Positions 33,297-42,765 of a DNA stretch of 64,000 nucleotides are shown here, piece after piece. Every line of letters begins with the position of its first letter. The stretch's first letter is position 1. Source of the DNA: Paenibacillus sp. FSL H7-0331 (GTDB lineage: Bacteria > Bacillota > Bacilli > Paenibacillales > NBRC-103111); the NCBI RefSeq assembly GCF_001956045.1, contig NZ_MRTH01000006.1:62001-126000 (forward strand), in the 5' to 3' direction. The notes below the pieces were generated by a model that worked only from the letters and a program-made list of their open reading frames with translations, searched no databases and was not told the origin of the DNA. Position numbers and translations under genes: made by a program.

Positions 33297-34832
33297 ATGA
33301 GTGAATTTGCCGTTGAAATGAGAGGTATTGTCAAACGTTTCGGAGCTGTTGTGGCTAATGACGATATCGATTTCTCAGCCCGTCATGGAGAAATTCATGC
33401 GTTACTGGGAGAGAATGGAGCAGGCAAAAGCACAGTGATGTCCATTCTCTCCGGAGCTTATCGTGCGGATGAGGGTGAAATTCGAATCCGTGACAGGCAA
33501 GAGCATATTCGGAGTCCCAAGGATGCGATGAAGCTCGGTATCGGTATGATTCATCAGCATTTTCGGTTGGTTCCTGCAATGACGGCAGCGGAGAACATCG
33601 TGTTAGGCGAGCGCGGGAGTTTATGGCGGGGAAGCGGATGGATGCAGAGAAAGTTAAGTGAGCTGGGTGCATTGAGTGAACAATTCGGACTTCTGGTACC
33701 ACTGACCGTTCCTATCTGGCAATTATCCGTTGGTGAGCAGCAGCGCGTAGAAATTGTAAAGACCTTGTACCGTGGTGCCGACATTATCATTCTCGATGAG
33801 CCCACATCCGTATTGACACCGGGTGAGGTGTATGAGCTGTTTCGAACGCTTAAATCGATGAAGGCTGCGGGCAAGACGGTCATCATTACCACTCATAAAC
33901 TAAAAGAAGTAATGGCAGTTGCGGATGTGATGTCGATTATGCGCAAAGGTTCTATGATCGCTTCCGTCTTAAAAGAACATACGTCGGAACAAGAGCTTGC
34001 ACATTTGATGGTGGGTAGAACCTTGGAGCCGATGACGTTTAATCGGAAACGGGAGATTACGGGAATATCATTGACCGTGCAGGAGCTGCATGTGAATGCG
34101 GATAACGGCGGTAAAGCACTACAAGGGATATCCTTTCATGTAGGTCGTGGAGAAATTGTTGGTGTGGCAGGGGTCGCTGGCAATGGGCAAAAGGAGTTGG
34201 CTGAAGCATTGACCGGACTTCGGTCCTGGGAGGCTGGTGGCGAGATCCACTATGACGAGTTCAAGCTGAAAGCTCCATCAGTTAGCAAGCTAATCGAGTA
34301 TGGTGTCGCACACATTCCCGAAAACCGGATGAAAAGCGGCTTGGCCGGTCCTCTGAGCGTAATGGATAACTTGCTGATGAAGTCTTACAGAACCTCTCAG
34401 CGCTCCAGGTATGGTTTCCTGCTTCACAAGCCGAATCGTGCATGGTCGGAAGATCTTATTCGAGCCTACGAGGTGAAAACCGCAAGCTTGGATACTCCGG
34501 TTCGACAGCTATCCGGAGGCAATCAACAAAAGCTTGTGCTCGCCAGAGAAGCGGAGCAGAAGCCCGAGCTTCTGATTGCCGTACATCCAACGCAAGGGCT
34601 GGATGTCGGAGCGACGAGCAGTGTTCACCAAATGCTGTTTGACTTATCCGATGGTGGGACGGGGATCCTGCTGATTTCGGAGGATCTGGATGAAATTCTC
34701 AAGCTGGCTGATCGTGTGATCGTGCTCTATAACGGCCGCATTCAAGGAGAGTTTGCAGCTGACAATTACGACCGAAATCAGATCGGGCTGGCAATGGCAG
34801 GGATTGGTGAAATGGGAGGGGAGGCCGTATGA
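33297..34832 (+). CDS. ABC transporter ATP-binding protein, double cassette (NupO-like)
   Basis: 511 residues from the ATG at 33297 (AAAGGAGG at 33281-33288). Two ABC domains in tandem. The first is complete: GENGAGKS, LSVGEQQRVEI, IIILDEPTSVL. The second has a degenerate Walker A (GVAGNGQKE) and LSGGNQQK with a Walker B lacking the usual DEP, typical for sugar/nucleoside type importers. Energises the two downstream permeases. The 3' end overlaps the next gene by four bases. Confidence 0.93.
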   Translation: MSEFAVEMRGIVKRFGAVVANDDIDFSARHGEIHALLGENGAGKSTVMSILSGAYRADEGEIRIRDRQEHIRSPKDAMKLGIGMIHQHFRLVPAMTAAENIVLGERGSLWRGSGWMQRKLSELGALSEQFGLLVPLTVPIWQLSVGEQQRVEIVKTLYRGADIIILDEPTSVLTPGEVYELFRTLKSMKAAGKTVIITTHKLKEVMAVADVMSIMRKGSMIASVLKEHTSEQELAHLMVGRTLEPMTFNRKREITGISLTVQELHVNADNGGKALQGISFHVGRGEIVGVAGVAGNGQKELAEALTGLRSWEAGGEIHYDEFKLKAPSVSKLIEYGVAHIPENRMKSGLAGPLSVMDNLLMKSYRTSQRSRYGFLLHKPNRAWSEDLIRAYEVKTASLDTPVRQLSGGNQQKLVLAREAEQKPELLIAVHPTQGLDVGATSSVHQMLFDLSDGGTGILLISEDLDEILKLADRVIVLYNGRIQGEFAADNYDRNQIGLAMAGIGEMGGEAV

Positions 34833-35965
34833 ATAAGGATCCTGCTTCTATTGAGGTCATATCCTCGGGTCATACGGCTGCCCACATTCATGGCAAGTCG
34901 AAGCCAAGGATTCAATGGCTGCTGAATCCAAACGCCTCCACAGCATGGTGGGTGCCCATCGTTTCCATCGTTTTGGCCTTACTCTTCTGTGGCATGTTTA
35001 TTGCGCTGAATGGAATCAATCCGATTACGGTCTATGCGAAAATGTTCACTGGAGCTTTCGGTTCAACCTATGGCTTCAGTGAAACCTTGGTCAAAGCTAT
35101 TCCTTTGCTGTTATGTGGCCTTGGGGTTTCGATCGCCTATCGCATTGGAATCTGGAATATTGGAGCGGAAGGACAATTCATTGCGGGAGCGATTGCCGCT
35201 ACAGGCATTACGATTTATTGGCCAGGTTTATCTGGAATGTGGTCGATTCCGGTAATGATGGCTGCGGGTATGGCGGGTGGTGCCTTATGGGGGCTGTTCA
35301 CGGCGATCCCCCGAACGGTATTTCGGGTCAATGAACTGATTACTTCATTAATGCTGAATTATATCGCTATTTTATGTATGGATTATTTCGTGTTTGGCCC
35401 TTGGAAGGATCCCAAAGGGATGAATTTTCCGGGTACACCGATTTTTTCTTTAGGTCAACAGCTGCTCACCTTGGGTTCATCAAGGCTTCATATGGGATTG
35501 ATCTTTGGATTAATAGCCGTTGTGCTGTACGCGATTTGTATGAAATATACAAGGTGGGGCTATGAGCTTCGATTATTGGGCGCCAATCCTGACGCCGCAA
35601 CCTATGCAGGGATAGCCGTCAACAAGCATATTATTCTCGTAATGCTCATTAGCGGAGGCTTGGCTGGCTTAGCAGGGATGAGTGAAGTATCCGGTGTGAC
35701 GCACCGCTTGATGTACGGATTATCGCCGGGATATGGATATACGGCCATAATCGTCGCTTGGCTGGCTAAGCTGCGTCCGCTGGGATTGATTGTCTCTTCG
35801 GTTCTGTTCGGCGGGCTTATCGTGGGCGGGTACAGCGTACAAACGATTGGTCTACCTGCTTCCCTATCACTAATGCTGCAGGGCGCGATTCTCTTCTTCT
35901 TGATTGCTGGCGATCATCTGGGACGTTATCGATTGCACCGCAGTCAGCCCAGAATGAAGGTGTAG
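34829..35965 (+). CDS. Nucleoside-type ABC transporter permease (NupP-like)
   Basis: 378 residues, about nine transmembrane helices, BPD_transp_2 family. LWGLFTAIPRTVFRVNELITSLMLNYIA and LLGANPDAATYAGI are the conserved cytoplasmic segments. ATG overlaps the ATPase stop (ATGA). Pairs with the next permease to form the channel. Confidence 0.9.
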   Translation: MNKDPASIEVISSGHTAAHIHGKSKPRIQWLLNPNASTAWWVPIVSIVLALLFCGMFIALNGINPITVYAKMFTGAFGSTYGFSETLVKAIPLLLCGLGVSIAYRIGIWNIGAEGQFIAGAIAATGITIYWPGLSGMWSIPVMMAAGMAGGALWGLFTAIPRTVFRVNELITSLMLNYIAILCMDYFVFGPWKDPKGMNFPGTPIFSLGQQLLTLGSSRLHMGLIFGLIAVVLYAICMKYTRWGYELRLLGANPDAATYAGIAVNKHIILVMLISGGLAGLAGMSEVSGVTHRLMYGLSPGYGYTAIIVAWLAKLRPLGLIVSSVLFGGLIVGGYSVQTIGLPASLSLMLQGAILFFLIAGDHLGRYRLHRSQPRMKV

Positions 35966-36100
35966 CCTACAGATTATGCGAAAAAGATACAGCGTGAAGT
36001 TGCATTCCTTCCTGCATTCTGTGAGAGCAACAAGATTCAGGAGTGGGTATGTGGGACGCAATCCCCTAGATCAGCAATGCGGAAGGGAGTCGATAGTGAC

Positions 36101-37030
36101 GTGGATTTTATGACGAGCTTGCTGGTTGCAGCCATTTCTGCGGGAACTCCGCTTTTGCTTGCGGCGCTTGGTGGCATTTTATCGGAACGTTCCGGCGTCA
36201 TCAATTTAGGGACGGAAGGCATCATGCTGATGGGCGCTGTGCTTACCTGCATGACCTATATACAAACAGGAAGCTTGGTGGTTGCCCTTGCCGCAGCTTT
36301 ATTGGGCACAGCCATGATGGGGGTACTACACGCTTTTCTGACGGTTACTTTACACGCGAATCAAACGGTTAGCGGATTGGGAATTACGTTGTTCGGGACT
36401 GGCTTAAGTGCGTATCTGGGCAAGCCATCCAGTGGTATTCCGGTTCCGGGAAAACTGCCAAAGCTCGATTTGCCATGGCTCGACAGTGTGCCGCTGCTTG
36501 GCAAAATGCTCGCACACCAGGACGTTATGGTATGGGCCAGCTTTGTACTGGTTATCGCGTTCCATTTACTTATTTATCGCACATCGTGGGGTCTTCATCT
36601 TCGAGCGGTTGGTGATAGTCCTGGTACTGCTGATGTTATGGGTATTCCAGTCGCCTTATTTCGTTATACGTACGTCATTATTGGCTCGATGTTGATGGGG
36701 CTGGCGGGTTCTTATCTGCTGCTCGCCTTTTCCTCAAGCTGGGTTGAAGGAATGACGTCTGGACGGGGGTGGATAGCGATAGCACTTATCATTTTTGCTC
36801 GTTGGAATCCGGTACGTGCTTTGTTTGCCGCCTATTTATTCGGTGGTCTGGATGCTCTCGGTTTCCGGATTCAACTGTTGGGAACGCCCATTCCTTCGTA
36901 TTTTTTGAAAATGCTGCCTTATGTGATCACAATTCTCGTTTTGATGTATGTAGGCTGGAAAACGCGCAATCGTCCTTCGGGTCAGCCTGAAGCGCTTGGA
37001 GTTCCTTATTTGAGAGAGCAGCGACATTAA
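36101..37030 (+). CDS. Nucleoside-type ABC transporter permease (NupQ-like)
   Basis: About 309 residues if GTG 36101 (after GGAAGGGAG) is the start; an in-frame ATG at 36077 and ATG at 36110 are alternatives. The protein begins near DFMTSLLVAAISAGTPLLLAALGGILSERSG, the family N-terminus, and carries NLGTEGIMLMGA, HANQTVSGLGI and LRAVGDSPGTADVMGI. Eight or so membrane helices. Completes the BMP importer. A 135-bp gap separates it from the first permease. Confidence 0.88.
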   Translation: MDFMTSLLVAAISAGTPLLLAALGGILSERSGVINLGTEGIMLMGAVLTCMTYIQTGSLVVALAAALLGTAMMGVLHAFLTVTLHANQTVSGLGITLFGTGLSAYLGKPSSGIPVPGKLPKLDLPWLDSVPLLGKMLAHQDVMVWASFVLVIAFHLLIYRTSWGLHLRAVGDSPGTADVMGIPVALFRYTYVIIGSMLMGLAGSYLLLAFSSSWVEGMTSGRGWIAIALIIFARWNPVRALFAAYLFGGLDALGFRIQLLGTPIPSYFLKMLPYVITILVLMYVGWKTRNRPSGQPEALGVPYLREQRH

Positions 37031-37143
37031 ATCGATCGATAATCTAGATAGGGTAAGCTTACAGAGTGTGGAAGTATGCGATTATTCGTATAGACTTCGG
37101 CTGCTGAGCCATAGAATCATTAGGAGATAAGGAGTGTGAGCCT

Positions 37144-38034
37144 ATGGCTGTGGGTAACTATCCCGCTGCTGAATTTCATAAGCGGGTATGGCAGCCGCAA
37201 TCGTTAGCGGAAGCCTGGCGCTTGAAGCAAGCTTTGAAGGATCAGGCTGTAGTTGTAGCAGGCGGCACCCTTTTGCGAACTCAGTGGGAGTCAGGTACGG
37301 CCTGGATGCCGCCGCATCTTATAAGCCTGGAACAGATCCCGGGGCTGGGCGAACACAGCTGTACTGATGGGGAAATCCATATCGGAGCAGGCGTTAGCTT
37401 GGCAGATTGTCAATATGGGACGGATACGCCGCAATTGTTAAAGGAAGCGTGTCGTCATATCGCAGCTCCATCGATACGGCGGATAGGTACGCTGGGGGGG
37501 AATGTGTTGTCGCAGGTAGGAGATTCACTTCCTGCCTTGCTGGTAAGTGGTGCGGAACTGGTATGGTACGACGGTATATCGTCCATTGTCGAACCTGTTG
37601 AAGTATGGACGATACACAGAAAAGATGCTGGAATCGTAAAAGAACAACGGATTCTCACAGCCATTCGTTGGAGCCGACAAGCTGAGGATATCAACAAAAC
37701 ATCACGTTTTTTTTATGAAAAGGTTGGGCGTAGGGAAGGCTTTTGTCCATCGATAGTTACAATAGCGGGAGGGTTTCAAGTCGACTCAGCTGGAAGGTTT
37801 CATCAAGTTCGACTGGCAGCCGGCAGTGCCGCTGCTGTGACGGCGCGACTGAAAGAGGCGGAAGAGATATTGGAGGGTGCTCTCTGGAGTACACGATTAG
37901 CAGAGACCGTTCATCAGGCTGTCATGAAGCAATTTGAGGGCGGTTCGGATTCCTTTGCTTCGGCAAGTTATCGTAAACGTACGGCGGCTAATTTAATTGT
38001 AGCGCTGCTGTGGAATCGATTAACGTTAAATTAA
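37144..38034 (+). CDS. pucC: Xanthine dehydrogenase FAD-binding subunit
   Basis: 296 residues of the CO-dehydrogenase-flavoprotein type. FAD-binding features: VVAGGTLLRTQWESG, HIGAGVSLADC, and IAAPSIRRIGTLGGNVLSQVGDSLPALL. It passes electrons from the Fe-S subunit to NAD+. First of three contiguous dehydrogenase subunit genes. The name follows the B. subtilis puc series and is by homology of role. Confidence 0.9.
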   Translation: MAVGNYPAAEFHKRVWQPQSLAEAWRLKQALKDQAVVVAGGTLLRTQWESGTAWMPPHLISLEQIPGLGEHSCTDGEIHIGAGVSLADCQYGTDTPQLLKEACRHIAAPSIRRIGTLGGNVLSQVGDSLPALLVSGAELVWYDGISSIVEPVEVWTIHRKDAGIVKEQRILTAIRWSRQAEDINKTSRFFYEKVGRREGFCPSIVTIAGGFQVDSAGRFHQVRLAAGSAAAVTARLKEAEEILEGALWSTRLAETVHQAVMKQFEGGSDSFASASYRKRTAANLIVALLWNRLTLN

Positions 38035-38077
38035 ATTTGACTTATTCTGCAATTTTCAGATGAAAGGCGGGATCATC

Positions 38078-40369
38078 ATGCTGCTAGATAAACATTCGGC
38101 GGGTGGACGCTGGCACGTACGCCCGGATGGTCCGGATAAGGTAACGGGTCGGCTGACTTACTTGACGGATATGCAACTGCCTGACATGCTCTACGGTAAA
38201 ATATTAAGAAGCTCGCATGCACATGCATGGATTATTACCATTGACACTAAACGAGCCTTACAGCTGCCGGGGGTATATGCGGTCATTACCCATAAAGATG
38301 TTCCGGGTATGAATCGCTTTGGGATCGCTTTTCCCGATCAACCTGTTCTGTGTGAGGATCGCGTACGATATATAGGGGATGCAGTGGCGGCTGTGGCAGC
38401 CGAAAGTGAAGAGCTGGCTGAATATGCACTGTCATTAATAGAAGTCGTATATGAGCCGCTGCCCGTAATCGATAGCCCGGAAGCAGGTCTGCTCGAGGGT
38501 GCGCCTAAGCTGCATCCTGACGGCAATGTGCTTCACCGCACGGAATACAAGCGGGGGGATTGCAATAATGCTTTTACCGAATGTGCTTATGTAACTGAGA
38601 ATACGTATGTAACCCCACGTCAAATGCATGCCTATATGGAAACGGAAGGCGGGTTATTCGTACCGGAGGCCAATGGATGCCTGACCGTATATGCTCCAAC
38701 GCAGCATGGCTTCAAGGATCAGATGCAGCTGGCAAGAATTCTGGCTATTCCTGAAGCTGATATTCGCGTCGTTTCCAGCCCAATTGGGGGATCGTTTGGA
38801 GGCAAGGATGAATTGAATATTCAATCCTACGGTGCGCTGCTCGCTCTGAAAAGTGGCCGTCCGGTCAAGATCCATCATTCACGGTTTGAATCCGTTCGAA
38901 CCGGATTGAAGCGACATCCGATGAAGGTTTCGATGAAAACCGGAATCGATGCGGATGGATTGCTGATCGCTCATGAAGTGCGGATTATCGCGGATACGGG
39001 TGCCTATGCGACGCTTGGAGCTCCAGTTTTGAATTTTGCCACAGAGCATACACAAGGGCCTTATCTGATTCCGAATGTGTCGTTGGAAGGTGTTTCGGTG
39101 TATACGAACAATGGAGTGTCTGGTGAATTTCGTGGCTTTGGCGGCAATCAGGTGATTTTTGCTTTGGAAGGTCAACTGGATCGTTTGGCAGAGGCCATCG
39201 GGATCGATCCCTGGGAGCTTAGACACCGCAACCTGCGTGCGGCGGATTCGCCGGGACCTTTCGGACAGAAGATCGTTCCAACGGAAGGAGCCAGGCAAGT
39301 ATGGGAATCCGTCGCCGGTTCGAAGCTGATGAGCGGTCGTGAGCAGCTTGCTATCAGGACGGATTTACCCTGGATTCGTCGTGGAGTAGGAGCGGCAATC
39401 GCCATGCATGGTTCAGGTCTTGGGTTTGGATTGCCCGACCCTGCAGGTGGACGGCTAAAGCTGAACGAACTCGGCAAGATCGAAGCATCCTTTGGTTATG
39501 AGGAGTTTGGACAGGGGCTTCTCGCAGCTCTTCAAATCATGCTGACAGAACGTTTTGGCTGCCACAAGGATGATCTGGAGCTTGTGATTGGGGACACAGC
39601 CCGTGTTCCGCATAGCGGTTCAACTACCGCGTCCCGGGCTACAAGTATGATGTGGCAATCGCTAGCGAGGATGGGGCCGCAATTTTCCCGTAGGCTCCTG
39701 GAAGAGGCTTCCCTGATGACTGACCGATCTGCTGACGCTTTGTCCACTGGACCTGGTGGTGTATATGCCAACAGCGGGGAACTGTTAATCAGCTATCTGG
39801 AGCTATCGGAACGAGTGAGTACACCTATTGAATGCGAAACGGAATTTCAGTTTCCAACAACACCTGATGAAATTTTTGGGGCGCATTATCTCCATACCTA
39901 CACGGCTCTGGCGATTGAGGTCGAGGTCAATCTGTTAACAGGACGAGTGAAGGTAACGGATCAATATCATGCAGTAGCAGCAGGTCCAGTCATTAATCCT
40001 ATGGGATTTGTTGGCCAGGTTGAAGGGGCCAGCAGTATGGCACTCGGCTTTACGCTTACCGAGGATGCAATTATGGAGGATGGACTCTACAAGACGAATA
40101 ACTTTGATTCATACCTGATTCCTACTATTAAGGATACACCTAAAGGATTTCAATTGGACGCGATTGATGAACTGCCCGAAGGTGATGTGTTCGGTCCACG
40201 TGGTGTAGGCGAGATTGGAACCGTAGCCGTCGCTCCCGCTATCGCAGCAGCCGTCTATCAAGCTGTCGGTAAATGGATTCAGCAGTTGCCGATTAAACCG
40301 GAAGATTTATTATCCGATCAACCTGCAGCTTGGGGGAGGGAATGGGATCATGAAACAGCAGCTACCTGA
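38078..40369 (+). CDS. pucD: Xanthine dehydrogenase molybdenum-binding subunit
   Basis: 763 residues from the ATG at 38078. Xanthine-oxidase family: N-terminal a/b-hammerhead domain (GRLTYLTDMQLPDMLYGKILRS) and the molybdopterin domain with GGSFGGKDELN, GEFRGFGGNQ and the active-site Glu in GPRGVGEIGTVAV. Hydroxylates hypoxanthine and xanthine to urate. Uses the cofactor made and loaded by the MocA-like and XdhC proteins upstream. The 3' end overlaps the Fe-S subunit gene by 20 bases. Confidence 0.95.
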   Translation: MLLDKHSAGGRWHVRPDGPDKVTGRLTYLTDMQLPDMLYGKILRSSHAHAWIITIDTKRALQLPGVYAVITHKDVPGMNRFGIAFPDQPVLCEDRVRYIGDAVAAVAAESEELAEYALSLIEVVYEPLPVIDSPEAGLLEGAPKLHPDGNVLHRTEYKRGDCNNAFTECAYVTENTYVTPRQMHAYMETEGGLFVPEANGCLTVYAPTQHGFKDQMQLARILAIPEADIRVVSSPIGGSFGGKDELNIQSYGALLALKSGRPVKIHHSRFESVRTGLKRHPMKVSMKTGIDADGLLIAHEVRIIADTGAYATLGAPVLNFATEHTQGPYLIPNVSLEGVSVYTNNGVSGEFRGFGGNQVIFALEGQLDRLAEAIGIDPWELRHRNLRAADSPGPFGQKIVPTEGARQVWESVAGSKLMSGREQLAIRTDLPWIRRGVGAAIAMHGSGLGFGLPDPAGGRLKLNELGKIEASFGYEEFGQGLLAALQIMLTERFGCHKDDLELVIGDTARVPHSGSTTASRATSMMWQSLARMGPQFSRRLLEEASLMTDRSADALSTGPGGVYANSGELLISYLELSERVSTPIECETEFQFPTTPDEIFGAHYLHTYTALAIEVEVNLLTGRVKVTDQYHAVAAGPVINPMGFVGQVEGASSMALGFTLTEDAIMEDGLYKTNNFDSYLIPTIKDTPKGFQLDAIDELPEGDVFGPRGVGEIGTVAVAPAIAAAVYQAVGKWIQQLPIKPEDLLSDQPAAWGREWDHETAAT

Positions 40370-40862
40370 TGAAATGGATGTGGCGATCCAACTGACACTT
40401 AACGGTCAAATAGTAGAGCTTACTGTACCTGCTGAACGTCGCGTTGTCGATATATTGCGAGATGATTTGGAGTTGACCGGAACCAAGCTCTCCTGTGAGA
40501 TCGGTCGATGCGGAGCCTGCATGATCCTTGTGGATGGTAAGCCGATGAACGCCTGTTTACTGATGGCCTATCAGGTGGCAGGGCGAGAATTGACAACTAT
40601 TGAAGGGTTGGCTGTGGATAATCAATTGCATCCGGTTCAGCAAGCCTTTTTGGATGAAGGAGGCTTTCAGTGCGGGTATTGCACTCCGGGTATGGTGATT
40701 TCCATGGTGGGATTGCTGGAGCACAATGCGACTCCTTCACTTGATGAGATTGAGGAAGGGCTATCTGGAAATTTGTGCAGGTGTACCGGCTACGGAGGTA
40801 TTCTGCGTGCGGCGGAGGCATCTGTACGCAATAAAGCCGGCTGTCCCATTGCCAAAAAATAA
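40350..40862 (+). CDS. pucE: Xanthine dehydrogenase iron-sulfur subunit
   Basis: 170 residues. Ferredoxin-like [2Fe-2S] site CEIGRCGACMILVDGKPMNAC and the second site QCGYCTPGM plus CRCTGYGG are complete: eight Cys. Transfers electrons between molybdenum site and FAD. Starts within the end of pucD; GGGGAGGGAA precedes the ATG. Confidence 0.95.
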   Translation: MKQQLPDEMDVAIQLTLNGQIVELTVPAERRVVDILRDDLELTGTKLSCEIGRCGACMILVDGKPMNACLLMAYQVAGRELTTIEGLAVDNQLHPVQQAFLDEGGFQCGYCTPGMVISMVGLLEHNATPSLDEIEEGLSGNLCRCTGYGGILRAAEASVRNKAGCPIAKK

Positions 40863-40883
40863 AGGAAGGGGTGGGCATACGAG

Positions 40884-42386
40884 ATGACTCTATTTTCGAT
40901 CAAGCAAATAAATACGATGAATCGGGATGCTTTTATGAGCACCCTCGGCTCCATATTCGAGCATTCACCCTGGGTAGCTGAAAGGGTTTATGCGTATCGT
41001 CCCTTCAAGGAAAGCAACCATTTGCACCGGACCATGCTTGAGGCTGTGTATTTGGCTCATCGTGATGAGCAGCTATCGCTTTTGCGGGCACATCCCGATT
41101 TGGCCGGGCGTTTGCAAATGAGTGACGCATCGGTACAGGAACAAAGAGGCGCTGGATTAACCGACCTGACGCAAGAAGAACTGGCGGCATTTACAGCTTG
41201 TAATACAGAGTACACTGACAAATTCGGATTTCCTTTTATTATGGCTGTGAAAGGCAGTACAAAGGATCAGATTTTGGCAGCCATGCAGCTGAGAATTCAT
41301 AATGACACTGAAACGGAGCTTCGGCAAGCTCTGCTTGAGATCGCCAAAATCACTAAATTTCGAATTCAGGACATCATCCAAAGTGAAGGAGGAGGGGGGA
41401 TTAAGAAATCGGATAAGAAAAGGACGATGTATTATGGGAAAGGTGATGTGCTGGTATATCGGACTTATGTGCTGCCGCTGAAGGTTAAGCCGATTCCTGA
41501 ATCTGCCTACACGGGCTCGGACAATGTGATCTTTGCTCTAAATATCAAAGTCGCTGTCAGCGGCGATGCTTTTCTTACTTCCTTTACTGAAGGTGACAAT
41601 AGCATGGTTGTAGCAACCGACTCGATGAAAAATTTTATTTTGCGACATGCGGCAGGCTTCGAAGGCAGTACCGTTGAAGGATTCCTACATTATATAGCTG
41701 CCAGGTTTTTGGCGACTTACTCCCACATGCAGGGGATAGATTTGTTGGCTGAACGGCTTCCTTTCGATTCCGTACAGGTTCCTGGCGCTGATGGGAAATT
41801 AACGGAAAGTGGACTTGTGTATCGGCAATCACGCAATGAAAGTGGTGTGTTTGCGTTACAGCTAGAACGTTCGGAGACAGGCATTGAGCTAGTTAAACAG
41901 ACAGCGGTTATGTCCAATCTGCATCTGATCAAAGTCAGCGGCAGCTCGTTTGCCAATTTTATTCGTGATGATTACACGACCCTGCCGGAAAGCTTTAATC
42001 GTCCTTTATTTATTTATCTCAATATCGGCTGGACCTATGTCGATCCAGAAGATGCCAAAGCAGGAGATGATCATCGCTATGTAGCCCCCGAGCAAATCAG
42101 CGATATTGCCCATACGGTGTTTCATCAGGAAACCAGTTCTTCCATCCAAAGCTTGATTTACCATATCGGGCTGAAAATACTGGAGCGGTTTCCTCAGCTG
42201 GAGCAGGTATGGTTTGAATCCAATAACCGAACCTGGGAAACAGTGATCGATTCCATTAGCGGCTCTGAAGGCCAGGTTTATACAGAGCCACGTCCGCCTT
42301 ATGGTTTTCAAGGCTTCTCGATGACTCAGGAGGACTTGATTGAAGCCCGGAAAAAAACTTTGACTACAGAGGAGTTTACACGATGA
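40884..42386 (+). CDS. pucL: Bifunctional OHCU decarboxylase / urate oxidase
   Basis: 500 residues. Residues 1-165 are an OHCU decarboxylase domain (HPDLAGR motif, LTQEELAAF, YTDKFGFPFIMAVKG); residues 178-500 are uricase (YYGKGDVLVYRTYVLPL, TDSMKNFILRHAAG with the active-site Thr, DYTTLPESFNRPLF). The protein performs the first and third steps of urate to (S)-allantoin, the second being done by the next gene. Same fusion and length as B. subtilis PucL. Overlaps pucM by four bases. Confidence 0.95.
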   Translation: MTLFSIKQINTMNRDAFMSTLGSIFEHSPWVAERVYAYRPFKESNHLHRTMLEAVYLAHRDEQLSLLRAHPDLAGRLQMSDASVQEQRGAGLTDLTQEELAAFTACNTEYTDKFGFPFIMAVKGSTKDQILAAMQLRIHNDTETELRQALLEIAKITKFRIQDIIQSEGGGGIKKSDKKRTMYYGKGDVLVYRTYVLPLKVKPIPESAYTGSDNVIFALNIKVAVSGDAFLTSFTEGDNSMVVATDSMKNFILRHAAGFEGSTVEGFLHYIAARFLATYSHMQGIDLLAERLPFDSVQVPGADGKLTESGLVYRQSRNESGVFALQLERSETGIELVKQTAVMSNLHLIKVSGSSFANFIRDDYTTLPESFNRPLFIYLNIGWTYVDPEDAKAGDDHRYVAPEQISDIAHTVFHQETSSSIQSLIYHIGLKILERFPQLEQVWFESNNRTWETVIDSISGSEGQVYTEPRPPYGFQGFSMTQEDLIEARKKTLTTEEFTR

Positions 42387-42742
42387 GCGGGCGTCTGACA
42401 ACACATATACTGGACATATCGCGGGGGTGTCCGGCTCAAGGAGTTCGCGTGGAGCTATTTCTAATCACGGCAGGTGAGGGCATTGTCAAGCTGACCGAGT
42501 CTGTCACGAATCGGGATGGAAGACTGGATGCGCCGCTGCTGATTGGAAATGGCATGTTGATTGGCGTCTATGAACTGCTGTTCCATGTTGGTGATTATTA
42601 TCGGGGTATCAGTGATCAGTGGAGTGACCCGATGTTTCTGGAGCAGGTTCCGATTCGGTTCAGTATAACAAACACTGAGGATCATTATCATGTTCCGCTG
42701 CTGGTAGCTCCGGGTGGTTATAGCACGTACCGAGGCAGCTAG
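42383..42742 (+). CDS. pucM: 5-hydroxyisourate hydrolase (transthyretin-like)
   Basis: 119 residues. N-terminal LTTHILDISRGCPAQGVRVELF with the catalytic His, the internal Arg/His residues, and the C-terminal signature ending YSTYRGS are diagnostic of HIUase. Converts 5-hydroxyisourate to OHCU between the two PucL activities. ATGA overlap with pucL. Confidence 0.96.
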   Translation: MSGRLTTHILDISRGCPAQGVRVELFLITAGEGIVKLTESVTNRDGRLDAPLLIGNGMLIGVYELLFHVGDYYRGISDQWSDPMFLEQVPIRFSITNTEDHYHVPLLVAPGGYSTYRGS

Positions 42743-42765
42743 TTTTAGGCGAAAGGGGGATGGAA